Below, one piece after another: positions 35,501 through 44,281 of a DNA stretch of 64,000 bases; within the stretch, counting starts at the first letter, position 1; every line of letters starts with the position of its first letter. Under the pieces are notes generated by a model. The model was not told where the DNA came from and did no database searches. It worked only from the letters and a program-made list of their open reading frames with translations. The position numbers and the translations under genes were made by a program. The stretch is from assembly GCA_001936135.1 (NCBI GenBank), contig CP012818.1, positions 1,178,001 through 1,242,000 on the forward strand. Direction: 5' to 3'. The DNA comes from Saccharomycopsis fibuligera x Saccharomycopsis cf. fibuligera. Its lineage: Eukaryota; Ascomycota; Saccharomycetes; Ascoideales; Saccharomycopsidaceae.

Positions 35501-35890
35501 AAATGAGGTCAACATTCGCTCGAAGAGGCTTATCTTAGTTTGTAAGTCCAAAATTACTTTCTTAATCAAAGATAAAAATTTTATTTCAATGCGCTTTTGG
35601 CCTCATAGTTTCATTAGAGTTATCTTGTTTTTTTAGAGGTAATGCAATATTCTCACATGCTTGAAGTACTCATTAGAAATTCAGACCAATTAGGCATTTT
35701 TAGACTTGCTCACGCCGTTAAATCAAAGAAAAGCTGCTTTTGTTTTATATACACAATTTGACCACACATAAACAAATTTTTGTATATCAGCCTTTGTACA
35801 TAAAGTAAACAAAACATGGCCTTCTTTCGATTGAGAGAAAATAACATAAAAAAGTATTATTTGGTGAGATATTATTCTATCAGGAAGCTA

Positions 35891-35925
<35 letters not shown>

Positions 35926-36858
35926 TATTCATCATGATCACTGGTTCTTTATTGACTTTGTTGTTGGTCACCGTTTCATCGATTGTTTGTGACTTCTTTA
36001 TGCATACCCCAGCTATGAAATGAATGTGCATCCCTGACACCAGATTATACATTTCCAACCAGGTAAAAACAAAATAGAACTGGATACCATTGAATCAACC
36101 ATAATTATACCCACTAATAGCGCGAAACATACCTGAAGTCTTGTGAGGCATCTTAGGTTAGCCACTAATAGCTAAACAATAGCATTTGAATCCAACCAAC
36201 TAAGCGAACCCTTGAACATTTGGCTCTCCCTGTCTTGAAGGGAACATTGTGTAGCATATACCCTGTCCTAACAAAAGAGTTCCGATTTATAGGGGCATTT
36301 CGAATATGCAAGGGAAAAACAAAACGCAAGACCCAAAACACCAGTGGAGGTACCGTCGGATTAACCTTTATAAAACCGTCACTCAGTTTAGTATCGTACA
36401 TACTCTGACACTCTGCCTTCACACTCTTTTGCAGCTCCTCATATTTTCATTAGCAGCTACTCTATTATGCTGCTTTGTAAGCTACATGGCCAAAGGTTGG
36501 GGGTTTGAAGATGCTTCTGTTCTTAGAATTTACCATATTACCGTTTCTTTAAGCGTTTCATATGACTTTTTTGCTAGCCCCATAGGCGTGATAACGATGA
36601 TCATGCATCTAGCCCATAATGCGCCCATTTAACGGATCATGATTACGAAGCAGGTATTAACATTCGCTATATATATTTACACTTTCTCTATTATAAATCG
36701 TAGTCTAAGGTTAATCGCACTTTCCGTTTCATTTTTATCTATACCAACTACTACTTTATTGAGAGAAATACCCTTTGTGTTTAAGCTTCGTTCGTTACAA
36801 CATTCACTCAAATATAGATCAGTCATAACTCTTACAACACATTCTTTTAATTACTATC
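32577..36858. promoter_or_regulatory. 4.3-kb divergent intergenic region (MIH1 / RVSF-motif gene)
   Basis: Upstream DNA for both neighbours. Holds a 29-base A run at 35895-35923, a 16-bp AT-rich palindrome (GAATAATTAATTATTC, 33412-33427) and a TATA-like TATAAAA at about 36369. A 108-codon ATG frame with two hydrophobic stretches (36306-36632) and a 38-codon frame at 35069 are too weak to call genes. Confidence 0.5.
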
Positions 36859-38010
36859 ATGTCTTCCTCCACTGAAAGAAACTCTAGCCCCGGTGTTTCC
36901 AAAAGCCATAAACGTGTATCTTTCAATCAACAAACTACCATCCGTGAATTTAATGAAGATATGCCTGCTTCTATTGTTAATCAAACGGTAACATCCACTA
37001 GAAATATCAAACATCCGCCAAAAAAGTCGACACTTCGTCATAGATCTGCCCCCCTGGTGACCTTCAATCATCCATATGGCCTACAATTCGCTAGTCCACA
37101 GTATTATTCTAACCACACATTTCACCCAGTCCATCCATTCTCTATGTTTAATTTTCCACAGCAACAGAATATTCAATGGAACAGACAACAAGAATTTTCC
37201 CAAAACCATCCAATACAATACCAGCGCACCGGTGGCAACAGCAGTTCATATCCTTACCCATTACCTTACAGCACAAATCCTTACTATAATCCATATAATT
37301 ACTACAATTATACGAATACGTTCTTTCAATACCCAAAGCAACAAAAACCCAATAATCCGTTTATTGAGGACGTATTCATGACTCCACAAGACAAGTTTCA
37401 GTTTTTAGGAACAGATGGTGCCAGAAAGCCTAGTACACAGCAAAATGAAGAGGAAGATAGAGATAATTCTTTTGAGGGTTCTGATGAGGAGCATCCCGAA
37501 ATTGCTTGGATGGATGAACCAAGCCTCGAAAATATAAAAAAAGAGATAAAAGGCGCTTCCAGTGATTTTGACATGCATATTTGCAAAGAAAATGTCACAG
37601 GAAGTGACGAGAGCAAGAGCAGTGAGGTTACCTTGGTGAAGGAAGATTCTCAAAAGGAAAGTAAGAAAATATCACAGGTCTCTTCTCCTTTATCACCATC
37701 AGGACTTCTCAAACAGGATCAAGAGATTACCGCAGCATCATATGTTTCTTTGTCTTCTTCTTCTGCTTCCTCAACCTCCTCATCATCGTCGTCTTTTACT
37801 GCTTCTACTCCACCTGTGACCACTGTGTCCCTGGATAGCAGCGATAGCAGCAGTAGTGAAGAATACTTTGATGCGTCTATTCCAAGAGTATTTTACAATG
37901 ATGAGTCAACCTCATATGAGGAAACCAGATTTAACGAATTATTTGATTACGGGGTAGCGCTAACAAGCCACAAGAAAGATGAACCAACTAGAAAAAGAAG
38001 AAGATTGTAG
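36859..38010 (+). CDS. Unrecognised Ser-rich protein with RVSF (PP1-docking) motif, 383 aa
   Basis: Complete frame from ATG (MSSSTERNSSPGVSK). Residues 18-22 read KRVSF, which matches the RVxF consensus by which regulatory subunits bind protein phosphatase 1 (Glc7). Residues about 75-165 are rich in Tyr, Asn, Pro and Gln. About 195-225 is acidic. About 295-335 is a serine run with SSASSTSSSSSSF. The C-terminus KKDEPTRKRRRL is a likely nuclear signal. The overall look is of a disordered regulatory protein. A Glc7-targeting role is an inference from one short motif. No family recognised. Confidence 0.75.
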   Translation: MSSSTERNSSPGVSKSHKRVSFNQQTTIREFNEDMPASIVNQTVTSTRNIKHPPKKSTLRHRSAPLVTFNHPYGLQFASPQYYSNHTFHPVHPFSMFNFPQQQNIQWNRQQEFSQNHPIQYQRTGGNSSSYPYPLPYSTNPYYNPYNYYNYTNTFFQYPKQQKPNNPFIEDVFMTPQDKFQFLGTDGARKPSTQQNEEEDRDNSFEGSDEEHPEIAWMDEPSLENIKKEIKGASSDFDMHICKENVTGSDESKSSEVTLVKEDSQKESKKISQVSSPLSPSGLLKQDQEITAASYVSLSSSSASSTSSSSSSFTASTPPVTTVSLDSSDSSSSEEYFDASIPRVFYNDESTSYEETRFNELFDYGVALTSHKKDEPTRKRRRL

Positions 38011-38934
38011 TGTGGAAGAGTGTAGTGGCTTTCCAGTTATTACTTTAGCTCTTGCTTTTATTATTTTTTTGTTCGTTTTTTTTTTGCTGTTTTATTTTGA
38101 AATTCTTTAATTAATTGCACTACTTTAGACAATATTAATCCTTAATACTTAATGTCAACTTTAAATTTTTATTCTTGTTTTTCGTTTCTTCTAGTTTCCT
38201 GCCTCAATATTGATATTCCCAAGTTTTGTTTTTTTATGTCTGTTTTTTATTTTTGTTTTCTTTACGCTAATGCGATTTTTCCTCATAATAAATTTACCAT
38301 CTTTTTTAATTTTAGTACAACAATTACAGTTTTGTTCTTTTTTCACTTTTACTTTTCTTACAGCACAAAGGTATTCAAAAAAAGTATGCATTCGTTTCTT
38401 AACATTAACACAATAAATCCGACTTTTATTCACTCTTTAAAATTGAAAGTGCAAGTAGATCTGTAACTTTAGTAGTTGCACCAATATGGTTTTTTCAGAC
38501 TATAGTGACTTAATCCCCTACTTATACCTGAGGGAAACGCCTCTGAGAGCATCGGTAGAGTTAATCTCTCTTATTATAAAATGTTTCCTTAAGCAAAGTC
38601 TGTCTTCTTTTTCAACTGTATAAGTTTTTTTTATTACTCCCTTATTTGCTCATGTGAAAAAAATTTTCATCTTATCTTTGGTGTGATTTAGCATATTTGT
38701 GTCCACCCTCCCTCTGTTCACAGTATTAAGTTTACCTAAGTTAACTATTATTTCAACACACGTTAAGTTACTGAAAGCAGATATCCCAGGGTTATATAAC
38801 AATATTGGGTTGAGTCGTATATAATAATCATTAGACAGTATATTCGCGTTGGGCTATAAATAGTAGTAAATATGCGTATTTAGGACCAACAGCCACAATT
38901 GTCTTCACTTTGGGTTTACCGAAAATAAAAAAAA
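38011..38934. other. 3' flank of the RVSF gene and upstream flank of tRNA-Ser
   Basis: T-rich 3' region (38060-38400), producing long Phe/Leu-rich frames by composition only. No gene supported before the tRNA at 38935. Confidence 0.55.
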
Positions 38935-39016
38935 GGCAACGTGTCCGAGCGGTTAAGGAGAAAGATTAGAAATCTTTTGGGCTTTGCCCGCGCAGGTTCG
39001 AGTCCTGCCGTTGTCG
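38935..39016 (+). tRNA. tRNA-Ser (AGA)
   Basis: 82-nt class II tRNA. Acceptor stem GGCAACG pairs with CGTTGTC, discriminator G. The anticodon arm AAAGA-TTAGAAA-TCTTT gives anticodon AGA. There is a long variable arm (GGGC...GCCC). Pol III A-box-like TGTCCGAGCGG and B-box GGTTCGAGTCC are inside, and a six-T terminator follows at 39017-39022. No intron. Identical to the copy at 54677. Confidence 0.96.
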
Positions 39017-39309
39017 TTTTTTGTTTCTTATAGAAAATTACCCCACCAACATTTTTTAAACCCTGAGAGGGTAATAAACATGAACTTGACTAGACTTTAT
39101 ACGTCTGTAGCGGGCAGTGTCATGCGGCAACATAGAGAGTTTGCCATCCTTCGAAATACTTTTGCAGTTGTTGCTAATAAATACTTATTTCTACCGCTCA
39201 ATAATTTTATTCTTATTGTTCACTCTTATAGGAAATACTCTTCTAAATATTCCTACTATACAACAAAGTTTCACTTAAAACACTCTACTACTTATTCTTG
39301 ACAGCTATC

Positions 39310-39960
39310 ATGCTTGGCATTAATATTCTTGTGCGCCTTTTCCTTTTCAGTACCTTGACAGCTGCTTATTTGGTACCACACAATTTCAATCCTGAAATTG
39401 ATGATTCAATCAAAGATTTGAGCAATGATCAATTAAAAAATTTAATTGATGATACGTTTGAACTTATTAAAGAGCATCATGCTCAACATCAGCAACAGGA
39501 AGAGCAGCACCCCATTGTCAATTCAGAAACTGGCAGCCATACAAAATTGAGCGATTATCATTACGAATTTGGATCGGAAGTCCAAAAAGATACCTTCAAT
39601 CTTGTTAATGATATTGATGATGGTGTTAATGTTAACCCTGAGGTGGGAAATATTTTGATTGTGATTCCAGATGAAAAAAGTAGTGATTTTGATGTGTTTT
39701 ATAGAAACAGTAATAGCGATAATAGTAATCAACAAGGCAGCAACAGCAGACCTTTGGGAGGAAACAATAACAGCAGCGATACAAGTGATAACGTTCAAAG
39801 GGATACATTCCATTTGGAGAATGATTTAGAGGATGAGCAAGCAAGATTGGAAGAGTTTAATAAGTTGAAGAATGAAGACGTCAATGTTGAAAATGATACT
39901 TTCCAGCTTAAAAATGATTTAGATGACAAAAAAAGTCAAAAAGATCACGAAAGTTTATAA
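39310..39960 (+). CDS. Secreted protein with four DTFxL repeats (216 aa), unrecognised
   Basis: Starts at ATG 39310 with a clear signal peptide (MLGINILVRLFLFSTLTAAY). The mature part is acidic and Asn/Asp-rich. It has a repeated motif: DDTFELIKEHH (47-57), KDTFNLVNDIDD (93-104), RDTFHLENDLED (164-175) and NDTFQLKNDLDD (196-207). Repeats 2-4 share [K/R/N]DTF-x-L-x-ND-[I/L]-[D/E]D. Asn-rich low-complexity linkers separate them. It ends in HESL with no GPI signal or C-terminal hydrophobic stretch. There are no consistent KR (Kex2) sites before each unit, so a classic pheromone-type precursor is not supported. Function unknown; an extracellular or cell-wall role is likely. Confidence 0.72.
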   Translation: MLGINILVRLFLFSTLTAAYLVPHNFNPEIDDSIKDLSNDQLKNLIDDTFELIKEHHAQHQQQEEQHPIVNSETGSHTKLSDYHYEFGSEVQKDTFNLVNDIDDGVNVNPEVGNILIVIPDEKSSDFDVFYRNSNSDNSNQQGSNSRPLGGNNNSSDTSDNVQRDTFHLENDLEDEQARLEEFNKLKNEDVNVENDTFQLKNDLDDKKSQKDHESL

Positions 39961-40431
39961 TTTCTTACGCATATGACAGCTTTATTGTTTCCCCATTTAT
40001 TTGTTCTATTGATTTTTATGAGGGTGGGTGATCTATTTTTTTTTTTTTTTTTTTTTTATTTTTTGGTTTTAGCTATGTCAGCCGGTACTTTGGGTTTAAT
40101 TTTACGTAGTTCATTTTCTTCTACATACTTCTTTTTTCATTACTTAAATGCTTTTATATTTACCCATATATATTTGACGCTTAGTTCTTATGGTACAATA
40201 AATTAACGATTTTCAGGATACTTTGAAGGGGCATTGGCCCTGTAGGCGGTCATCACACCTCATCGCATGTTCCGGGGCACATGTGCTGCGCTGCTGTCAT
40301 CCCTCGGCAAGCCATGTGTAGTGTGGCGGCTAACAGCGTTTGACAAGCAAAAAAGACGCCCAGCAAACCTTCTTTTCTCACAAAAGCATTTATCTAAAAT
40401 AAACACTTCTTGTTTATTACCATTATCCTCA
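39961..40431. other. Intergenic region with a 22-base T run
   Basis: T run at 40036-40057 after the secreted-repeat gene. A short GC-rich block (about 40240-40335) precedes the next gene and contains an upstream in-frame ATG at 40267. Confidence 0.5.
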
Positions 40432-41601
40432 ATGTTGTACCAAGAGAAAACAAATAAAAACCAGAGACAGTCCTTCAAGATACTTAGTCTGCGAACTTTG
40501 ACTAATTTTTTCTTACTTTGTGGCATTCTAGCTTTACTTTTCTTTCCCACTTCCTCTGATATGTTCAATCAGTTTTTAAGGAAACTTCGCCGAGAAACAA
40601 CCACCAACACCAACGCCGGGATGTCCTTGAATACTTCTAACAACAATTCTGGCGTAGATGCTAAACATGGACGTCCTCTAAGTGTTAGAGTGTACACTCA
40701 TAATGTTCGTTACGACAACAATGCTTTATGGGAAGGTGAACGCCCATGGTCTGAGCGTAAATACTATGTTGCTTCTAGTATAAAATTCAATGGACAAAAC
40801 ACAAATATTGTTGTTACATTGCAAGAAGTCCTTAATAACCAACTCAATGACTTGCAAGAATTGCTTGGCGATGAATGGACTCATTATGGTGTGGGTAGAG
40901 AAGATGGTAAGACCAAAGGAGAGTTTAGCCCAATATTTTGGAAGAAAACTGATTGGGAACTATTAGAAGCGAAGACTTTTTGGTTGAGTGAAACCCCTGA
41001 AAAACCTTCAAAAGGATGGGATGCTCAATTAGAAAGGATAGTTACATGGGTTCATTTGCAACATCATGAAACCAAACAAAAGATAAACGTTTTTAGTACT
41101 CACTTTGATCATCAAGGCGTGGTGGCAAGAAGAGAATCTACAAAATTGATTATTTCCAAGACCAAAAGTATCAATAATGACCCAAGTTTCTTTGGTGGTG
41201 ATTTTAATACTGAGCCAAGTGACGAACCATACCAAATTGCAAGTGAGCATTTGCTTGATGCTAGCAAGCAAGTTACTGAACCTGCTCAAAAATATGGCCA
41301 TTATGGCGACTATACCTATACAGGCTTTGACGGAGGTATCAAGGAAAGAGCTAAAGTTATTGATTATTTGTGGGTAGAAAAGCCAGATGTGCAAAAGGCC
41401 AAAAATTATTTGTTGAAGGTTGAAACTTTTGGCATTTTGCACTCTCAATATAATGATGTTTATAGCAGTGATCACCGTCCACTTGTCACTGATGCGAAAA
41501 TTTTTGCTACAAAGGATGGTGAACCGTTAGCTAGTGACAAAGACTATGTCTTTTTATTTAAACCGAAGGAAGAAGAAAAGAACAAAGTTCTTTCTATTTA
41601 G
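40432..41601 (+). CDS. Endonuclease/exonuclease/phosphatase (DNase-I fold) family protein, membrane-anchored
   Basis: A DNase-I-fold hydrolase of about 389 residues that cleaves a phosphoester in an unknown substrate. Signature blocks are in order: VRVYTHNVRYDN, VVTLQEVLNNQL (metal-binding Glu), FSPIFWKKTDW, INVFSTHFDHQG, FFGGDFNTEPSDEPY (catalytic Asp/Asn), VIDYLWV, and the terminal SSDHRPLVTDAKI (Asp-His). A hydrophobic stretch (LTNFFLLCGILALLFFP) after a basic N-terminus predicts a type II membrane or secreted protein. An in-frame ATG 165 bp upstream (40267) would add a GC-rich, Cys/Arg-rich leader. I prefer the ATG at 40432 because it directly precedes a normal signal anchor. The family is sure; the substrate is not. 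Confidence 0.88.
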   Translation: MLYQEKTNKNQRQSFKILSLRTLTNFFLLCGILALLFFPTSSDMFNQFLRKLRRETTTNTNAGMSLNTSNNNSGVDAKHGRPLSVRVYTHNVRYDNNALWEGERPWSERKYYVASSIKFNGQNTNIVVTLQEVLNNQLNDLQELLGDEWTHYGVGREDGKTKGEFSPIFWKKTDWELLEAKTFWLSETPEKPSKGWDAQLERIVTWVHLQHHETKQKINVFSTHFDHQGVVARRESTKLIISKTKSINNDPSFFGGDFNTEPSDEPYQIASEHLLDASKQVTEPAQKYGHYGDYTYTGFDGGIKERAKVIDYLWVEKPDVQKAKNYLLKVETFGILHSQYNDVYSSDHRPLVTDAKIFATKDGEPLASDKDYVFLFKPKEEEKNKVLSI

Positions 41602-42613
41602 TTATGCGTGCGACTTTGGAGTTAATTAAATGGATTTATGAATGTTTAATTTTACTGGCCCCCTGTACTTTCAGTTGGTAGATAGTTTTGCCTGAAAAAG
41701 TCTAGTAGAAAAAATAATTCACAGTTTTTGTTTTCTGGTGTCATGAGTTTGTTTCGTAGAAGTGTTGAATTTTCGTGTCGATTAGAGAGTCGCGCAAAAA
41801 ACCTAGTCCATGCATATATATGCTCAAACAAGCGCAAAAACGCAACCGTCACAGATTTTGAGCGAACAAGAGCAAAAAGCAAAAAAAATAAAAATTTTTT
41901 TTTTTATTTTTTCCGTTTTTTTTTTTTTTTTTACTTTTTTTTTTTACTTTTTTTTTTTTTTTTTTTTTTTTGGTAATACTAGGACCATCAATCAAGACAA
42001 CCTTCTATCTATCACGACCTTTAGAAGACCTATTTTGCCAGTGACAAAAGTAGAATAAATTTGGTTCATTAGCCTGACAAGGTTCTGTGATAGCCAGCTA
42101 GTACTTTTTACTCAAACTCTTCAAATTGCCCCAATAATATCTATCAACAATATTCGCGAAAAAAAAAAAAAAAAAAAAAAGTAAAACAAATTTATTTACT
42201 TTTTTATTTTACTTTTTTCCTTGGAAGAGCATCAAAACTAGTACTGTACAAGGACAGTAATGGCAACAGAGTATAGATACAGATCAGAAACGTTATAAAG
42301 TAACATCAAATCATTGGATTCGTGCAAATTTAGTGACAGTTTTTTGAAAATAAACATTAAAAACCACCATTTTTTCACCATTTTTAAAGACAGAAGCAGC
42401 GGCAGTAGTACCAAACCAACACCGACGTCGACAGTATAGGCCTTCCACAAAAAAGCGCTCGCGTTAAAACAAAAGAAATTAAGGAGAAACAAAAATTCAA
42501 CATCTCGGTGAACATATACAAAGCTGGAAATAGTTCAGTTAAGTCTAATATTAGAGCCTTGAACTAATACCTTTATAACTTGAAGCTGAAGTACATACGA
42601 CGGTCAAGTTAAG
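41602..42613. promoter_or_regulatory. Upstream region of the polyQ C2H2 gene, with T- and A-runs
   Basis: Dense poly(dT) at 41895-41971 (longest pure run 41948-41971) and a 22-base A run at 42159-42180. No gene. Long Phe-rich frames here are composition artefacts. Confidence 0.55.
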
Positions 42614-43430
42614 ATGATTTATCAACTTCAAAAGCAGCTCGGAGCCAGTGACAATAACGGCAATAACAACAGTCCTGAGCGTTCATTTTTCAACACTAAT
42701 AATAATAACAACAATAATAGTATTATGAATCAGAAATATCCTGCCAATAGCAATAACAACAATAACAATACCAACAATAGCAATAGCAATATGTTAGGCC
42801 CTTCGCAGTTCAGATTTGGGTCATTGCCAAATGGTGGTAATGACTCGTTGATGAATCCTAGTTTCGCAGCTAATATTCCATATACCAACAACAGACATAT
42901 AGCTCCTTCGGGTTACATGAATCCTGCCACTGGATTCAATGACAGATCGAGACCCACCAATATTTCTGACATCGTCGCTCCACCGTTAGTACCTCTGGCT
43001 ATGCAAAATTCTCAACACCGTGATATCCACAATGGACATAACAGCAATAATATCAATAGCAACAGCTTGCCAAAAACTTTAGATGCCTCCAAGTCCGGTA
43101 GTCCGTATTTACACGAAAGTCCGAATGGAAATAGTGTGGATAATAATATAATTAAGCTCAATAGCCATATATATCATAATCAACCTCCTACCCCACTTCT
43201 GTTGCCTAGATACTCCCCACAGCCGCTTGGACAAAATAATGTTAGATTGCAAAATCAACAGCTGCAAATACAATCACAACAGCATCAACAGCAGCAGTAC
43301 CAACACCATCAACATCAACACTATCAACAGCAGCAGCAACAACAACAACAGCAGCAGCAGCAACAACAACAACAGCAGCAGCAGCAGCAACAGCAACAGC
43401 AGCAACAACAGCAACAACAGCAACAACAGC

Positions 43431-43486
<56 letters not shown>

Positions 43487-44281
43487 CCAGATCAATCTCA
43501 CCACCAACAGCAACCAGATCAATCTCACCACCAACAGCAGCATATACAACAACATCAGCAACAACATCAGCACTTGCTTAGTTCGAGTAATACCCCTATA
43601 GGCACACCGATAATTGGTGCTAACGGTAGTGGTGTTTATGGTGCTGCACCATCACAAATTACACAGACCGCATCGATAGGAAACACCAATACGATTGTCA
43701 GCGAACATACTCCAAATGGCAATATTAATGAAGTTGTAAACTCGAACTATGTTAACAATGCTGGTAACAGCACTGTCAGCGACAACAATGGTAGCAGTGG
43801 TAGCAGCGGCAGCAGTGGCAGCAGTGGCAATGCTGATAGAAATTTAGTTAATACAAGCACTGACGGAGCTGATGAAAATAAAGGAACTGGAAAACGAGGT
43901 CGTGGCAGAAGAAGAAACAGTGGACGTGTTGATAAGACCGAAAAAAAGAAGCGTTTTAAGTGTGACAAGTGTGATAAAGAATTTGTCTTGAAGAGTTCAT
44001 TGAAAAATCATGACAATACAATTCATGCAAATATTAGAATGTTTCAATGCGAATATTGTCCTAAAGCATGTACTACTAAACAGCTTTTAACAAATCATAT
44101 AAACGGTAATCATTTGAATAAAAAACCATTTGTGTGCAGCTTTTGCCAAAAAGGGTTTGTTTCAAAACAAAATATGGAAGCTCATAGGGATAGAATACAT
44201 TTGATGAAAAGACCGTTCAAGTGTGAACAGTGCCAAAAGGATTTTTTTAGTAAATACGATTTTGCCAAGCATAAGTGTTGA
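42614..44281 (+). CDS. C2H2 zinc-finger transcription factor with long polyglutamine tract (555 aa)
   Basis: Probable sequence-specific DNA-binding regulator. Residues 1-230 are Asn/Ser/Pro-rich. Residues 238-291 are 54 uninterrupted glutamines. A perfect duplication PDQSHHQQQ-PDQSHHQQQ follows, then Gly/Ser repeats (GSSGSSGSSG), then a basic block (KRGRGRRRNSGR). Four C-terminal fingers occupy about 448-555: CDKCDKEF...HDNTIH, CEYCPKAC...HINGNH, CSFCQKGF...HRDRIH, and a last CEQCQKDF...HKC. In the last finger the final ligand is a cysteine, which is also the last residue (C2HC). The tract mixes CAG and CAA, its 3' part nearly pure CAA. Ortholog and targets not recognised. Confidence 0.88.
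43325..43486 (+). repeat. CAA/CAG trinucleotide tract encoding 54 Gln
   Basis: 54 glutamine codons without interruption. The first part alternates CAG and CAA; the last part is almost all CAA and so most prone to length change. Confidence 0.95.
43487..43540 (+). repeat. 27-bp tandem duplication (PDQSHHQQQ twice)
   Basis: Units 43487-43513 and 43514-43540 differ only at the final base (A/G), consistent with a recent in-frame duplication. Confidence 0.9.

Noticed and set aside
38152-38466. 104-codon Phe-rich frame after the RVSF gene
   Set aside because: Produced by T-rich 3' flanking DNA.
39080-39301. ATG frame between tRNA-Ser and the secreted-repeat gene
   Set aside because: Sits in the expected promoter/leader, low-complexity Ser/Tyr/Lys end, no motif.
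40267-40431. In-frame N-terminal extension of the DNase-I-fold protein from ATG 40267
   Set aside because: GC-rich, Cys/Arg-rich leader that would bury the signal anchor; the ATG at 40432 gives a normal type II anchor. Not fully excluded.
43274-43573. Long poly-leucine frame opposite the CAA/CAG tract
   Set aside because: Exact antisense of the glutamine repeat; composition artefact.
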